Below are positions 34,618 to 48,700 of a DNA stretch of 64,000 nucleotides, piece by piece (the first letter of the stretch is position 1; every line of letters begins with the position of its first letter). Origin of the DNA: Boswellia sacra (taxonomy: Eukaryota > Streptophyta > Magnoliopsida > Sapindales > Burseraceae); the NCBI GenBank assembly GCA_013180625.2, contig SNVD02012212.1:496001-560000 (forward strand), given 5' to 3'. Position numbers and translations under genes: made by a program. Below the pieces are notes generated by a model. It searched no databases, was not told the DNA's origin, and worked only from the letters and a program-made list of their open reading frames with translations.

Positions 34618-35449
34618 GGTTGGAGTTTGATTTGATCTGGTGTTGCACAAGAGTTCTAGAACAAAGATACATAAGATACAAGAGAGAAAGGCAGAATGCA
34701 AATGATTTTGATAAATAACTAAATAACCCTAACTATGTTTGTGATATAATTAGAAAGAAAAATAGTCTTATTCCAATTCAGTTTTCCAAAAAAACTCATT
34801 TATGTAATTAATGATATAAATTCAAAATTTGACTTTAAGTAAAATAATGAATTCTATAAGAGAAATGATTCTCGCCACTGAAAACTCTCCCCCTTAAACC
34901 AATAATGCTGACATGGCACTTTTGACACATGGATACAAAAAAAAAAAAAATCAAATTTTAGTTAGGCCCAAACGACATCATATGAGATAAAAAAACATAA
35001 CAAAAAACAATTACAGTTAACATAACAATAATATCTGGACAACATATGAATTATTCTAAGGAAATATATCTTAAAGCTATGTATAATCCATATGAGAAAG
35101 TTGTTTAAATTTATTTTTCATTCAATTGAGATGTCAAAAATAATATTTTGATGCATTCATAAAAATTAATCACATTAGATTATAAATTAAATATAGTAGC
35201 TTTCACACAATAGAGAGATAGCCTTTTCATTTGCGTGGGTAACCTCAACATATTTCTTAGATACCTTAAGGTTACTCTCAATGATGACTTTCACACATCA
35301 TATATTGGTAGCCCTCTCTGTATTTTTCATTTTTAACCAATACCTTAACAAAAACATAGCATAGATTACAACTCACACATGCTTGATTAAAGAAAACTTA
35401 TGATATTGCAGATATAATTAACATAACAGAAAGCAATACTTATTCAGAA

Positions 35450-36900
35450 AACTAACAAATGTCTAAGGCCTTTCTTAGATTCTCAAATCTCGTTGCATAT
35501 AATGCCTTAATGAACAAGTCAGCCAATTGTTTTTCAGTGGAGATGTGTTCAATGTGTATCACCTTTGACTCTACAAGCTCCCTTATAAAATATTATCCTA
35601 TGTCAATGTGTTTTGTTCTAGAATGCTGAACTAAATTTTTGAAAATATTTATAGCACTAGTATTATCACAATTCAATACCATAATCACTTAGCATTTGCT
35701 TAATCTAAAGTAGCTATGTACAATAACTCCCTGCTGCAATGTATTCTACTTCTGCAGTAGATAAAGACATGGAATTTTGTTTTTTAGTATGATAAGAATC
35801 CAAGTTAGTACCAAGGTAAAAAATCTCCCATATGTGCTCTTTTTATCATCTGCATTTCGTGCCTAATCAGCATCATTAAACCGTGCAAGATAAGCATTTG
35901 TTTCTTTTAAAAAAACATATCCTATAGTCATAAGTTCCATGAACTTACTTGATTCTCTTGGCTGCTACCAAGTCAGATTCCTTAGGATTTACTTGAAATC
36001 TTACACAAAGTTCTACACTAAAACATAAATCAGGTTTACTTATCGTGAGGTACAATAAGCTACCAATGATGCTTCTATACAGACTTGCATCAATCTCCTT
36101 TTCTGCATCATCTTTAGAAAGTTTCAAGTTAGTACAGATAGGAGTTCTCATAGGTTTTGCCTTTTTAAGTTCAAATTTCTTTACAAGATTCTTAGCATAT
36201 TTTGATTGAGGTATGAATATCCCATCATCCATTTGCTTAACCTGCAATCCAAGAAAGAAATTTAATTCTCCTACCATGCTCATTTCAAACTCTTCCCACA
36301 CTAACTCAATAAACTCATCAGTTTTGTTTTTGTTAGTTGAGCTAAACATAATATTATCCACATACACTTGAGTAACAATAAAATGACTAGGTGCATGTTT
36401 GATGAACAAAGTCTTATCGTTGCAAATCCTAGAATAGCCTCTCTTAACCAAAAATTTTGTCAATCTTTCATACCTAGCTCTAGAAGCTTGTTTCAAACCA
36501 TACAAAGCTTTATGTAACTTGTATACAAAATCAAGATGTTTAGGATCTTTAAATCATTTGGGTTGTTTAACAAAAGCTTCTTCATTAAGATAGCCATTCA
36601 AGAAGGTTGTCTTAACATCTATTTGATACAATTTAAAAACAAGTAAGCAAGCAATAGTAAGTAGTTATTTGATAGACTCAAGTCTTGCTCCTGGTGCGAA
36701 GGTTTCATCAAAGTATATACATTCTGCTTATGTGTAACCTTGTGCCACTAACCTAGCTTTATTTCTAACTACTTATCCATTCTCATCAGTTTTATTCTTA
36801 AAATATCCACGTAGTTTTAATGACATTTGCATTTTGTGGCCTAGGGACTAATTCCCAAACTTCATTTTTTTTAAACTAATTAAGTTCATTTTGCATAGCC
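35450..36900 (-). pseudogene. SIRE-like Copia reverse transcriptase and RNase H remnant
   Basis: The piece at 36505-35945 reads MYGLKQASRARYERLTKFLV, then a palm motif QVYVDNIMF where the usual Y-V-D-D has lost its second aspartate, then FFLGLQVKQMDDGIFIPQSK. Lower coordinates give RNase H motifs in broken frames (RTKHIDIG, YFIRELVESK). The changed active site and the stops make it inactive. Confidence 0.85.
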
Positions 36901-37099
36901 TAAATCTAAACATCCTCTTTTAAAGCTTCTTTTACATTTTTAGGCTCAATTAATGGAACATAACAGGCAAATCTTACTAGAGTTCTTACCTTGCTTCTGG
37001 TCTTCATCATTCCTTCTAGACTTCTAATGATTAAGTTGGTTGGATGTGCTTTCTATATCTAAAAAGGTGGATCTTTTCTCTTATCATCATTTCTGATTA

Positions 37100-38500
37100 A
37101 ATTTCTATCCAATATGTGCTGTCAGATGTTGTTGTTGTGTCTGGTTTAACAGTCATTGTTTTCTCTTTCATAACAGAATCTTCCTCGCTGTTACTGTTGT
37201 CTGGTGCAGAACCTTTTACATTTTCTATAAGATTGGTTATGCTTTCTTCATGAGAGTACTTTGCATAATCCTCAAGGTTATCTAACATTACATTTGCTGA
37301 CTCCATTATGGTTTCAATTCAAAAATTGTAAACTCGAAATGCCTTACTATTCATTGCATATCCTACAAAGACTCTTTTATCACTTGTAGGATCGAATTTA
37401 AATAACTACTCTATATCGTTTAAGATGTAACATCTGCATCCAAGAACATAAAAATACTTTAACTTAGGTTTCTTCCTTTTAAAATCTCATAAGGGGTTTG
37501 GTTAGTGCCAGGTCTTAGAAAAACTTAAATTGAAATATAACAAGCAGTATTAATTGCTTTAACCTATAGCCTTTTAGTCAACTTCTTACTATTGAGCATC
37601 ACTCTAGCTATCTCTTGAAGTGTCCTGTTCTTTCTCTCTATAACACCATTCTATTCAGGTGTTTTGGGGGCTGAAAATTCATGTGCAATTCCATAGTGTT
37701 TGTAGAAATTAGCATAGCTAACATTTTCAAACTGCTTGCCATGGTTACTCATTATCTTGCCTATGTTCTTGTTTTGCTTATTTTCAAGCTTAACACAAAG
37801 ATTCCTGAAAGCTTCAAAAGTGTCAGATTTTTCTCTAATAAAATCAATTCAAGTACATCTAGAGAAATCATCAACACAAACAAATACATATCTCTTACCA
37901 AAAATGCTTTCAATCTGTATAGGACCCATGAGATTCATAGGAAGCAAATCAAATATTTTAGATGTGCTAAGATGTGACACAGATTTATGTGCTCCTTTAA
38001 TTTGTTTTCTCAATTGACATGGTCCACATATCCTATCAAATTTATCATTAAGTTTAGGAACATCTCTAACAACACCTAACTTAGTTAATTTAACCAAGTC
38101 TTTGTAATTTAAATGTCTTAACTTTTGATGCCATAATTTCAAATCTAATATCTTAGTATGAAATGCATTTGTTAACAAATAACACTTATCCGAAGATGTA
38201 TTTCCTTCTAAAATGCATTTTTCTACATATTTAAAACCATGCATTTGTTCTTAGTATAACAACATACCTATGATCACATATCTGATTAATGCTAATTAGA
38301 TTACCTTTCAATCCATTAACAAGAAAACACTTTGAAACTCAAGTAGGCCTTTAAATTTAAAATGCCCTTACTGATTACCTTACTCTTTGCACCATTACCA
38401 TTTGTGACATTTTCTTCCCTTTATGACTTAGAATTTTTCAAAAAATTCTTATTTACAGTCATGTGCCTGGAACAGCCATTGTCAAAATATCAAATGTCAT
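37100..38500 (-). pseudogene. SIRE-like Copia protease and integrase remnant
   Basis: A protease motif YFDNGCSRHMTVNKNFL lies near 38490-38440, where the usual D-S-G is D-N-G. The GAG-pre-integrase stretch LWHQKLRHLNYKDLVKL and the zinc-binding CGPCQLRKQIKGAHKS follow at 38244-37849. The integrase core has VFVCVDDFSRCT and, near 37650-37610, NGVIERKNRTLQEIARVML. Stops break the frame. Confidence 0.82.
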
Positions 38501-38918
38501 TAGAAGAATCATTAAGTGCAGTAAAAACAATATTGCAAATTGTTCTGTCTTTCTTAACCCATTGTTGTCATGTCTTAGATAACATCTTGAACTGTTTTGA
38601 CCTTTCATGCAAAAGACTCAACAATTTAAAACATCTAGGTCTGATATGCCTTTTGATCACACCATAAAAATAACATGTTGGAACAAATCTTCTTCCCTTT
38701 TTAGGACTAGATTTAAAAGAACTTAAAGGAGACACGAAAACATCATTACTTTATGATCTAGGACTTGACCTTTTAAAACTTGGTTAAAAAATGTTACATG
38801 ATGTTCAAGCTTTTGCAAAAATAGTATTCAATGAATATGCAATGTCATAACCCAAGCCATGTTTGTTAGAACTATCTCTTCCAAAGCTCAAAACCTGATT
38901 AAGTTTTGTAGACCCAAT

Positions 38919-40340
38919 TCAGAGTTGATCAACACATCTTCTGCTTTCAACCAGTTCTACTAGAATTTTCTCAACATCTTCTATTTTGTCTTTCAAGGCA
39001 GACTCCAGTTCGTTGATGTAGTTTCCAGCGAAGGCTTTCTCACATTTCAGCACTTCATTTTCCTTCTTCAAAGTTCTGATTTCCTCTTTCTGATTCCGCC
39101 ATTCAGTATAAAGTACATTATGGGTTTCTTGCAACTCTTCATAATATTCAAGATCTTTTTCTACATTTGAATGTTCATTATCAGTTCTGCTACAATTTTC
39201 GGTTATGATGGACATAGTAGATTTCCCTTTATCAGTTGCAAATGCTGTGAATGCAATAAAGTTGCTTATGCATTCTTGGTCATCTGAATCAGTCTCTGAA
39301 TCATCACTTTTTGTGGTTAACATTCCTTTGTTCTTCTTCTTTTTGAGATTAGCATATTCAGATTAAATATGCCCATAACTAGAACACTCATGACATTGAA
39401 TCTGCCCTTTCCTGTTAGGTTATTTTGGACTCTTCTTGTCATTCTCCTTGCTGAATTTTCTAAATTTTTCATCACTTGAGCTTGACACCTTTCCTGGATT
39501 CTTTTTTCTTAAATTCTTCTTCATGAACTTAACATAATTCTTGGTTAGAAAAGCAATCTATTTTGAATCAATTTCATCAAACTCATCATTACTTTCATCA
39601 CCAGATTTTTCAGTTTTAATAGTGAATGCGATGCTTTTACCTTTCTAGTTCCTAGTGTTATGATTAATCTCAAAATTCTGAAGAATGCCAACAAGTTCAT
39701 TAACCCTCATCTCATTAGTGTTTTTTACTTCTTCAATGGCAGAGATTTTTTTTGTTGAAATTTATCAGGAACAGATCTAATGATTTTATTAACAATTTCT
39801 ACATTTGAAAAGGTTCTGCCAAGCATATATATAGAATTTGTAATATGACAAAACTTTGAATAAAAATCAGATATTGACTCATCTTCATGCATCATTAGAT
39901 TCTCAAATTGTTAATTCAATCTCATCAATTTAGATATTTTAATAAAAGCAGTAACTTCATGTTTTACCTCAAGAATGTCTCAAGCTTCTTTAGCCACCTT
40001 GCATCTTGAAATCTGACCAAAGTTGTTAAGATCAACAATTGCAAAAATTGCATTGAGTGCTTTTGAATTCCAACTAAAACGCCTGTACTTTTCATCAGTC
40101 CATTTCTCCTTAGGTTTTAGTTTTGAAGCTCCGAATGCATTCAATTTGCATTGGTGGTGTCCAACCTCTGAGAACACTAGTCCATGCCCTGTAGTCAAGA
40201 GATTGGATATACATCATCATTCTCACTTACTAATATGAATAAATACCATCATCAAGAATATGTGGTTGTGATCTAGATCTTCCATTTTATACAAACTGTA
40301 TGCCTTCAAATCAACATGATCTTTCTTCACATGTATGTCA
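38919..40340 (-). pseudogene. SIRE-like Copia gag remnant
   Basis: Open pieces at 40198-39980 and 39323-38919 flank a zinc knuckle CHECSSYGHI near 39390-39360; the last cysteine is lost to a changed codon. CHEC-type knuckles followed by a long acidic coiled-coil region (DLEYYEELQETHNVLY, LKKENEVLKCEK) are usual for SIRE-type gag. Stops and frameshifts interrupt it. Confidence 0.8.
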
Positions 40341-40362
40341 GTAAACCTGCTTTGATACCAAT

Positions 40363-41230
40363 TGTGAGATTTGGAAGTATGGATTAGTTATGCTTAATAT
40401 AATAGTAAACTGAAATATAAAATGGCACAAAAAGATTTACGTGGTTCGGTTATAAAAACCTACATCCACGGACAGCTTAGAGCTACAATTCACTAAGTTC
40501 TTATTTATATAACCTTAGGTGTGTTTATAATGCTGACCCACTCTCACACACTAATCAAATCTTTGTAAAATAAAATTCCTCCAAGATCTTATACTCTAGT
40601 GACACTGCCCACTCTTTATTGCTAACAACTTAACAACACACTGTTAAGTAATACATAACAACGATGTCTAACACTAAATTACATAAACACATAATTCGCA
40701 AGTTCTCTCAAGTAAATACTAACTCACACAGACTAACACAAAAATGCATACACGATCACAATCTCTCATATATGAATAAAACTCTCACAAAACATAATCA
40801 AAGTAGCATTCTAATTTTGTGTTGTAGCTCTCCTCCATTTTCTTGAAATGCTATAACACACAACCACACTACTTGTAAGTTATATGAAATAACATTATAT
40901 ATAGTATGAAATTCGGTTGCCTTTTCTCACCAATATCCTGTAGAATTTCAATCAAACTCAATTGGTAAGAATATGATAATGATCGAAAACATAGGAAGTG
41001 TATAAATAAACTCCTAAATAAATTAGGACATAAACAAAATATACTCCTAAGTGAACTAGAATACTAGAATAATATCCTAATCTAATAAGAGATATTCAAT
41101 ATGAATCTAATACTTCCTAGAATAAACTTACAATAAAATAAGAAAGAATATAACCCAATATTTTAATTATAAGTTTGTCAAAACTAATCATATGCAGACA
41201 CATGTCAAGGTATCACATATGGCACTAACA
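40363..41230 (-). repeat. SIRE-like Copia 5' LTR
   Basis: It is 868 bp and matches 31403-32238 throughout, with scattered substitutions and a few indels. It lies next to the tRNA-Met primer-binding site at 40348-40361. Confidence 0.88.
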
Positions 41231-41714
41231 CTATCAAATGTTAAAAACTAGAACCAAAAAGAGTAATGGGTATATCAATTTGTATTGTCATGGCATCTAA
41301 ATTTTTTGAAAGTGAAAACATGATATTTTCAAAATTTTCTTGTAATTGTTTTTGTCATGTTTCAGATTATTCATCATTAAACGTCATTATCGATAAAAAA
41401 TGTGTTAATTTTTTTCTTTGTTTTTGTTTTCTTGTTACAAAAAATACCCTTAGATATTCCGAAGAAAAACAAGATCCGCTGCAAAGGACAGCAGCGTCGT
41501 GATGAATACAATGCGGCGTTTGAGCAGTTAAAAATTTTAATGTAATAGGAGAATATTGACACATTTTTAATGGAATGATATTAATTAACATACAAGGACG
41601 GCATTGTATTGAGAGATCCGCCAAATCATGTTATACAAAGTTGATATGAGGAGATCAAGTATTCAAGCACTAGCTGGCAAAACATAGCTAGCAAGTCTTC
41701 TTTGTTTCCTCTCC

Positions 41715-43840
41715 ATGGCAAGGCTAGTCTTCCACTCAGAATTCTTGTATATTTGTGTAACCTTGTTTCTCTTAATCAGTGTCAGCACTTCAGGCACTTC
41801 TCTGGCGAAGACTAGTGCCTTCTTCATCTTCGGAGACTCCACAGTGGATCCTGGCAACAATAATTACATACAAACCATCCCTGAAAACCAAGCAAATGTC
41901 AAGCCCTACGGACAGAATGGCTTCTTTGAAGCGCCAACAGGACGCTTCTCTGATGGCCGTGTTATCGTGGATTTTATCGGTATCAGTTCACTTATTAGAC
42001 ACCCTTTGCATAGCTGAAATGATGACTCCTCAAAGATTGATTATATGAACCTTCTTAGCGACTAATTAAACTTGCTAATATGATAACACTCTTGTGTTTC
42101 TTTTATCAAGTTTTTATTTAACTAACGTCATATATCTCGATGCAACCAATAGCTAACTGAAAAATTTATGCTTGTTACATGTACAGCTGAATATGCAAAG
42201 TTGCCACTAGTTCCTCCATTTATGGAACCTTCTGCTGATTTCAGCAAGGGCATTAACTTTGCCTCTGGCGGAGCCGGCGTGCTTCCTGAAACCCATCAGG
42301 GATTGGTAAGGAACAAGTAAATAGCCTCAGTTATCCAAATTATATTGTCAACTAATCAACCTTACGGTGAATTAATGTATATAGACTCTATAGTCATCCG
42401 CATTTATAATAATATATAGTTTTTGAACTCGTGAATGTTGACACTTTAATTACTAGGTGATTGATCTTCCAACACAATTGAAGAATTTTGAAGTTGTTAA
42501 GAAGTACTTGATAGAAAAGCTAGGACGAGCAGAAGCAGAGGAACTTTTATCAGAAGCTGTTTATTTCATCAGTATTGGAAGCAACGATTATATGGGTGGC
42601 TATTTCGGTAACCCCAAAATGCAACAAGATTATCTCCCTGAAGATTACGTTGGAATGGTCATTGGGAACTTGACTGCAGCAATCCAAGTAATTAAGCTTT
42701 AATTTCAATCACAATCAAGTTACACATTGATGAGACTTCAATCAGAAGTTAATGCCTGTGTTTCTTTCTTGACCAGGCTCTGTATGAAAAAGGAGGTAGA
42801 AAATTTGCTTTTCTCAGCTTATCTCCATTGGGCTGCTTGCCAGCCCTTCGAGCTCTCAACCCCAACCAAGCCACTGAAGGTGGTTGCTTCGAAGCAACTT
42901 CTGCTCTAGCACTAGCACATAATAATGCTTTACAAGGAATCCTCACAAGCCTTGAATATATTCTGAAAGGTTTCAAGTACTGCAACTCCAATTTCTACAA
43001 CTGGCTTGATGATAGAATGAACAATCCTACCAACTATGGTATGTCTTTTTTATTTATAATCTCTTATATCAAGCTAGAAATATAAATTGGCATTCAATAT
43101 GATAATTAAAAAAAATCATTTATTGTCATCATGTGACATAGGAAAATGGGTTGTTGACTGGTTCTTCTTGTCATTATCATCCTCTTTAATGTTGGGAGAG
43201 GACTAGTTAATTTGTTATCATCTTCTTTCAAACGCAAAAAGAGTACTTTCAGTATTAGGTATTGTATTAGTTCCTTCTATGAGAAAAAGATGAAAAGCGG
43301 TTAAAGTGTTTTGTTGAGTTTGAAAATTGAAATCAATAAATTTATTAATCTCTAAAATTTGACATTCAAAGATACCTTAGAAAGTCAATAATTGTGACTA
43401 CCGTGGTTTTCATTTTATGTTACTGTTAAGGGAAGGGAAAGTACAAGATCAGCGCATAGGGGACAGTATAACTTTCATCTCACTTTCAAGTACTCTTAAA
43501 TTACCCATCCAATGATTGAAGCTACTAAACCAATACGTGTGCAGGCTTCAAGGACGGAGTGAATGCTTGTTGTGGATATGGACCATATGGGGGTCTGCTC
43601 ACCTGTGGTGGCAACAAGAATATCACAGAATACCAGTTATGTGATAAAGCTGACGATCATGTGTGGTGGGATTCGTTCCACCCAACAGAAAGGATTCACG
43701 AGCAGTTCGCAAAGGCTCTTTGGGACGGACCCTCTTCATCTGTAGGCCCATACAACCTGGAAGACCTCTTCTTCAGCAAGGAAAAGCTTACCATTGCTGA
43801 TATTGTTGATGCCCCAGAATCTGAAGCCATAGCATTTTGA
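41715..43840 (+). CDS. GDSL esterase/lipase (GLIP-like), secreted
   Basis: Five exons: 41715-41979, 42187-42305, 42457-42687, 42777-43038 and 43545-43840; the product is 390 residues. A hydrophobic leader at about 8-30 fits a secretory signal. The SGNH hydrolase blocks are complete: I with S42 in IFGDSTVDPGNNN, II in INFASGGAG (about 111-119), III in ISIGSNDY with N171, V in WWDSFHP with D335 and H338. Paired cysteines lie in NACCGYG and LLTCGG. Family members hydrolyse esters or lipids in the apoplast, and GLIP1-type ones act in defence; the substrate here is not known. The start is the first ATG, with no upstream in-frame alternative. A tandem duplicate, now dead, follows at 44649. Confidence 0.93.
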
Positions 43841-44648
43841 GTAACAAGATTGCCTGTAGATTCGTACTAGTATGAAATTCATGCTGGAGAAGCTAGATCT
43901 TAACGTGTCTGCGTGTGAAACAAATAAATGAGTGTTAAATAAACAAAAACGTGAATAATAACACAATTACAAAGCCTGTAAATTTTTTTTTTTTAAATTG
44001 CTATGATACAATGTTCCCACTGGTTGTTGAGGTAGTTTAGTCCGAAACTCGTGCTTGGGAAGTTAAAAAATCTACAAAACAATTCCTGGTCCCGATAGCT
44101 TTAGAATTTGACGTAATCAGCAATTAACATCATGAATGTCAATTGGTTGACCAACACCTCCCAACCCCAAGTAATTCTACAAGTGCACATTATGAAATAC
44201 TTTAAACGAATAAATGTACAAGAATTCAAACCTTGAATATATACTTTAAATTGCCTGAACCTTAGAACCATTTACAAAAGAAAAACAAAATTAGGAATAT
44301 GTTGATTGTGTTTCAAGTGTCTTAATTTTTTTAAATATGATTATTTTTAAAAATTCTCTCTGATTTTGGGTCATGTTTTAAATTATCCATCATTAAATGT
44401 CATTATCCATCAATACTCTGGATTTTTTTTTTTTTTTGGTACAAAAAGACTCTGAGTTATTCCAAAGAAATACAAGATCCGTTATAAGAGAAAATTGTCT
44501 CATTTCAGCTGGAATGAACATATACGGACGGCATGGTATTGAGAGACCCGCCAACTGAATCATGTTATACAAAGTGCATATAAGGAGATCCAATATTCAA
44601 GCACTAGCTCGCAAAACATAGCTAGCAAGTATGATTTGTTTCTTCTCC

Positions 44649-45454
44649 GTGGCAAGGCTAGTCTTCCACTCAGAATTCTTGTATATTTGTGGAACCTTGT
44701 CTCTCTTAAATAAGTGTCAGGACTTCAGGTAGTTTTCCGAAGAAGACCACTGCTTTCTTCATCTTCGCCGATCTACAATGGATCCTGGCAACAATAATTA
44801 CGCAGACACCTTCCCTGAAATCCAAGCAAATTTCAAGCCCTATGGACAGAGTGGCTTCTTTGATGCGCCAACAGGACGCTTTTCGGATGGCCGTGTTATA
44901 GTGGATTTTGTCGGTAGCAGTTCACTTAAACACCATTTGCATAATTAAAAATGTTCTTTGCAACTAATTAACTTTTCATCTTTCTTTTACCAAGCGTTTT
45001 TTCTAATTAATGCTAGCCCGACGCAACCGAGTAGCCAGTTAATAAATTTATGTTTGTTACATCTACAGCGGAATATACAAGGTTGCCATTAATTCCTCCA
45101 TTTACGGAACGGTGGAACCCTATGCTGATTTCAGCAAGGGCGTTAACTTTGCCTCTGGTGGAGCTGGCGCGCTTCCTGCAACCCATCAGGGGTTGGTAAG
45201 GAACAAATTAATAACATCGGTTCCAATTTATCTTGTCAACTGACTTTCGCTGAATTAATGCACATTGTCATCCACATACCATTTTGAACTTGTGAATGTT
45301 GACGCATTTATTACTAGATGATTGATCTTCCAACACAATTGAAGAATTTTAAAGTGGTGAAGAAGTCCTTGATTGAAAAGCTAGGACACGCAGAAACAGA
45401 GGAACTTATATCAGAAGCTGTTTATTTCATTAGTATTTGAAGCAACGATTATAT
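44649..45454 (+). pseudogene. GDSL lipase duplicate, 5' part
   Basis: It is the copy of exons 1-3 of the gene at 41715. The start codon is changed from ATG to GTG (44649-44651). A stop follows in the leader region, and the catalytic block that encodes GDS is scrambled (TTCGCCGATCTACAATGG). In exon 3 the block-III glycine codon has become TGA (ISI-stop-SND), next to the insertion point. Exon 2 lies at about 45069-45195. It broke at several points, so loss of function need not have begun with the insertion. Confidence 0.9.
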
Positions 45455-45760
45455 TTAAGACAGCACATTGATTTTCTCCTGGTTTCTCTGCCTTTTCAGA
45501 TCTGATTAGTTCTTTTGTTTATCTTGTAATTGCCGTTAATCTTTGTGTTAGCACTTAGGCTGGAATTAGTTATATTTGCCAAGATGTTGGCTCCACTAGC
45601 TTCTAGATTCATGCCAGGTAAAACTATCCTATTGGCTGTTATATTTCTTAGCTGTACTAGAGACACCCGGCTATCACCGCTTACCCTACATATAAATAAA
45701 AAACATTCCTCTGCTGTGGGTGTCTGAGAGGAGGAAATCCATTTCTATCAAAATCTTAAG
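45455..45760 (+). repeat. Copia E1 5' LTR
   Basis: It is about 300 bp and matches 50309-50604. Its left end is slightly blurred, because the terminal TG of TGTTAAGAC has been lost. Confidence 0.82.
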
Positions 45761-45791
45761 TTGGTATCAGAGCTTACACAAGGCCAACACC

Positions 45792-48700
45792 ATGTCCTCT
45801 GGTTCTGTTCAAGGAAGTCCTCTTAGTAACAACTCAGGTTCATCTTCTCGAGCTATTCCCATTCATGGCAGCCAACCTTTTGGTAATCTCGTGAACCAAT
45901 CCTTTCAAATAAAGCTCGATGAGGACAACATTACTATATGGAAGGCCATGGTCTTACCAACACTTAGAGGTTACAAACTGGAGGGATATGTTCTTGGAAC
46001 TAAAACATGTCCTCCTGAGTTTATTTCTTCAAGCTCTACTTCAGAAGATGGAACTTCTTCTCAGCTCATACCTAACCTAGAGTATGAGGATCACTACTGA
46101 TAACCTTCTTATGGGTTGGCTTCTAGGCTCAGGCACCAATGAAGTAGCTGCACAGGTAATTGGCCAGACTAGCTCTCATGAACTGTGAAAAGCTTTAGAA
46201 CAATTCTGTGGAATTAAAAACGGATCAAAAATTTCTAATCTTAGGTTTGATCTTCAAACCACTAAGAAAGGTTCTATGAAAATGAGTGAATACCTTTCTA
46301 CCATGAAAAGAATTTCTGATAATCTTGTAGTAGCTAGAAGCCTAGTTGAAATGAGTGATTTAATTTCTTTCATTACATTGGGTTTAGATGCTGACTACAC
46401 CCCTATTGTTGTGCAAATTCAAGCCAAGGATAATATTTCCTAGCAAGAACTGCAAGCTACTCTACTTAGCTTTGAGAATAGGCTAGAGAGACTTAGTAGT
46501 TTTACCAACCTCAACCTCAATCATGCTTCTGCTAATGTTGCTTTCGGAAAGCAAACAACAGTAACCGAGACCATTTCAAACAAAACAACAATAAGAATTT
46601 CTCTCAAGGGTTTGAGAGAGTCTCAGGTAGTAATTTATCAAGAGGAAAAGGAGGTGGCAGGTTTGGGAATTCCAAACTAATATGCTAGATTTGTGGAAAG
46701 ATAGGTCAGTCTGCATCCATCTGCTTTACAGAATTAACTTGAGCTATATGGGAACTTCAAACCGCAACAGAAGCAACTTCAACAACTGGCAAGGATAGGG
46801 ACCTCAAAGACAAAGCCAACCACCTCAGCAAAGCTTCTTTGCTTATCAACCTCAACAAGCTCTTTTTGCCACACCAGAAACGGTTGGGAATGAAACCTGG
46901 TATGCAGACAGCGGGGCAACTAATCATGTCACGGCTGAACCAAGTCTCTTAAACACAAGGAGTGAGTACTCTGTTAAGAAAACATTATCTGTCAGTGATG
47001 GTAATAAGCTTTCCATATCTCATTTAGGTCACTCAAAAATACATGCTCACAATACTCTGCTCAATTTAAAAAATATACTATGCGTACCTAAGATAACCAA
47101 AAACCTGTTGAGTGTTTCTAAAATTACCAGAGATAACAATGTTTACGTTGAGTTTCACCCTGACTTTTGCCTTGTGAAGGACAAACAAACTCATCAAGTT
47201 TTGCTACTGGGGAGAGCTGAAGGGGGCCTCTATCAAATCTGTCCAAGGTTCAAGCATTCAGTCAAAAGTCTGTCAAATGTTCCTAAAAGAAATGAATAAT
47301 CCTTGATTCACAACTCTCGTGATTCAAGTGTCTATAAGTCCTTTATTATGTCCAAAAGTCCTCTAAAATTTTCTCATGTCAAAGCAAAGTCTATAGAGTC
47401 AAATAATTCTTGTAGCTTCACTGTTGCAATGTCAAATTTCATACCAGATGAAGATAAACTTAACATCTGGCATAGGAAACTTGGACATCCATCAGTGAGA
47501 GTTTTAAGTCAAGTCTTGAAAGCTTGTAATGAACCTTTTATTATAAATGAAAAACTTGACTTCTGCGATGCTTGCCAATTGGGTAAATCTGATGCCTTAC
47601 CTTTCAAAAACTCTTCCAGCAAAACAAACCAGGTCCTTGATCTGATCCACACAGACCTTTAGGGACCTTCTCCAATTGCTTCCACTTCAAACTATGAATA
47701 CTATATTCATTTTATAGATGATTATATACTACAGTAGGTTCACCTAGATTTTTCCTCTCAAAAATAAATTTGAAGCTTTCACTGTTTTTAAACAATTCAA
47801 AGTGTTGGTTGAGAAAAAGTTTGAGAGACAGATTAAAAGCATCCAATCAGATTGGGGAGGAGAGTACAGGAATTTCACTGATTTTCTTCACCATAATGGA
47901 ATTGAACATAGAATTGCCTGTCCTTACACACATGAGCAGCAAGGTAAGGTAGAAAGAAAACACAGACATATAGTTGAAGTTGGCCTGACCTTGCTTGCTC
48001 AAGCACGCATGCCACTCAGATATTGGTAGGAAGCATTCCACACAGCTATGTGGTTGACCAACAGGCTTCCAACTCCAGTATTGAGTAGTATGTCACCTTG
48101 GAAGAAGTTGTTTAATCAAATTCCTGATCACAAATCTCTTATAACTTTTGGTTGTTCATGTTTTCCATGCTTTAGACCCTATCAAAATCACAAGTTTCAG
48201 TTTCATTCAAGCAAATGTGTATTTTTAGGGTACAGTGACTCACACAAGGGCTTCAGATGTCTAAGTCCTACCGGGAAAGTCTACTTGTCTAGGAATGTGG
48301 TATTCAATGAATGTGAATTTCCTTTCAAAACTGGTTTCCTAAATACAAAATCCAATTCAAGCTCACAACCATCCATCTCTGTCTTTTCTGGTCCTCTTTT
48401 TCCTATTGTTAACAAGTGGTCAGGGCAACAATTCAAATCTAATGAATCACAAGCAATGGACTTTCAAGACAGATTTGATCCCCAGCACTCTCCTAGTACA
48501 ATCTCACAGAGCCAAAATGCCTCTCATCAACAGCCAAATACCATTAATGACCAGTTCTCTACACCTCCAAATTCACCAACTCCAAAGCAAATTCACCAAG
48601 AAAGTGAACCTGCAACCAGTGAACCAAACAAAACCTCTCCTCCTCACCAAGAAATTGTCCCAATTGCTCATGGTCACCCTATGGTTACAAGATCAAAAAG

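Larger units (their letters stand above)
31403..41230 (-). mobile_element. Complete Copia retrotransposon, SIRE/Maximus-like, with extra ORF
   Basis: The element is 9.83 kb. The 5' LTR is 40363-41230 and the 3' LTR is 31403-32238; both begin TGTTAGTGCCA and end CTCACA on the minus strand. The primer-binding site TGGTATCAAAGC lies next to the 5' LTR and a purine-rich tract (AAAAAATGGAGAGAT) next to the 3' LTR. The flanks CTATA (31398-31402) and CTATC (41231-41235) agree at 4 of 5 bases. The order is gag, protease, integrase, reverse transcriptase, RNase H, extra ORF. Integrase before reverse transcriptase marks it as Copia. LTR divergence and many stops show an old, dead copy. Confidence 0.9.

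Noticed and set aside
41367..41624. 85-codon minus-strand ORF upstream of the GDSL gene
   Set aside because: It overlaps the GDSL promoter, its counterpart in the duplicated unit is not conserved as a frame, and no domain is seen.
45530..45727. Repeated 65-codon ORF at 45530-45727 and 50374-50571
   Set aside because: Both are translations of the E1 LTR, which explains their near identity.
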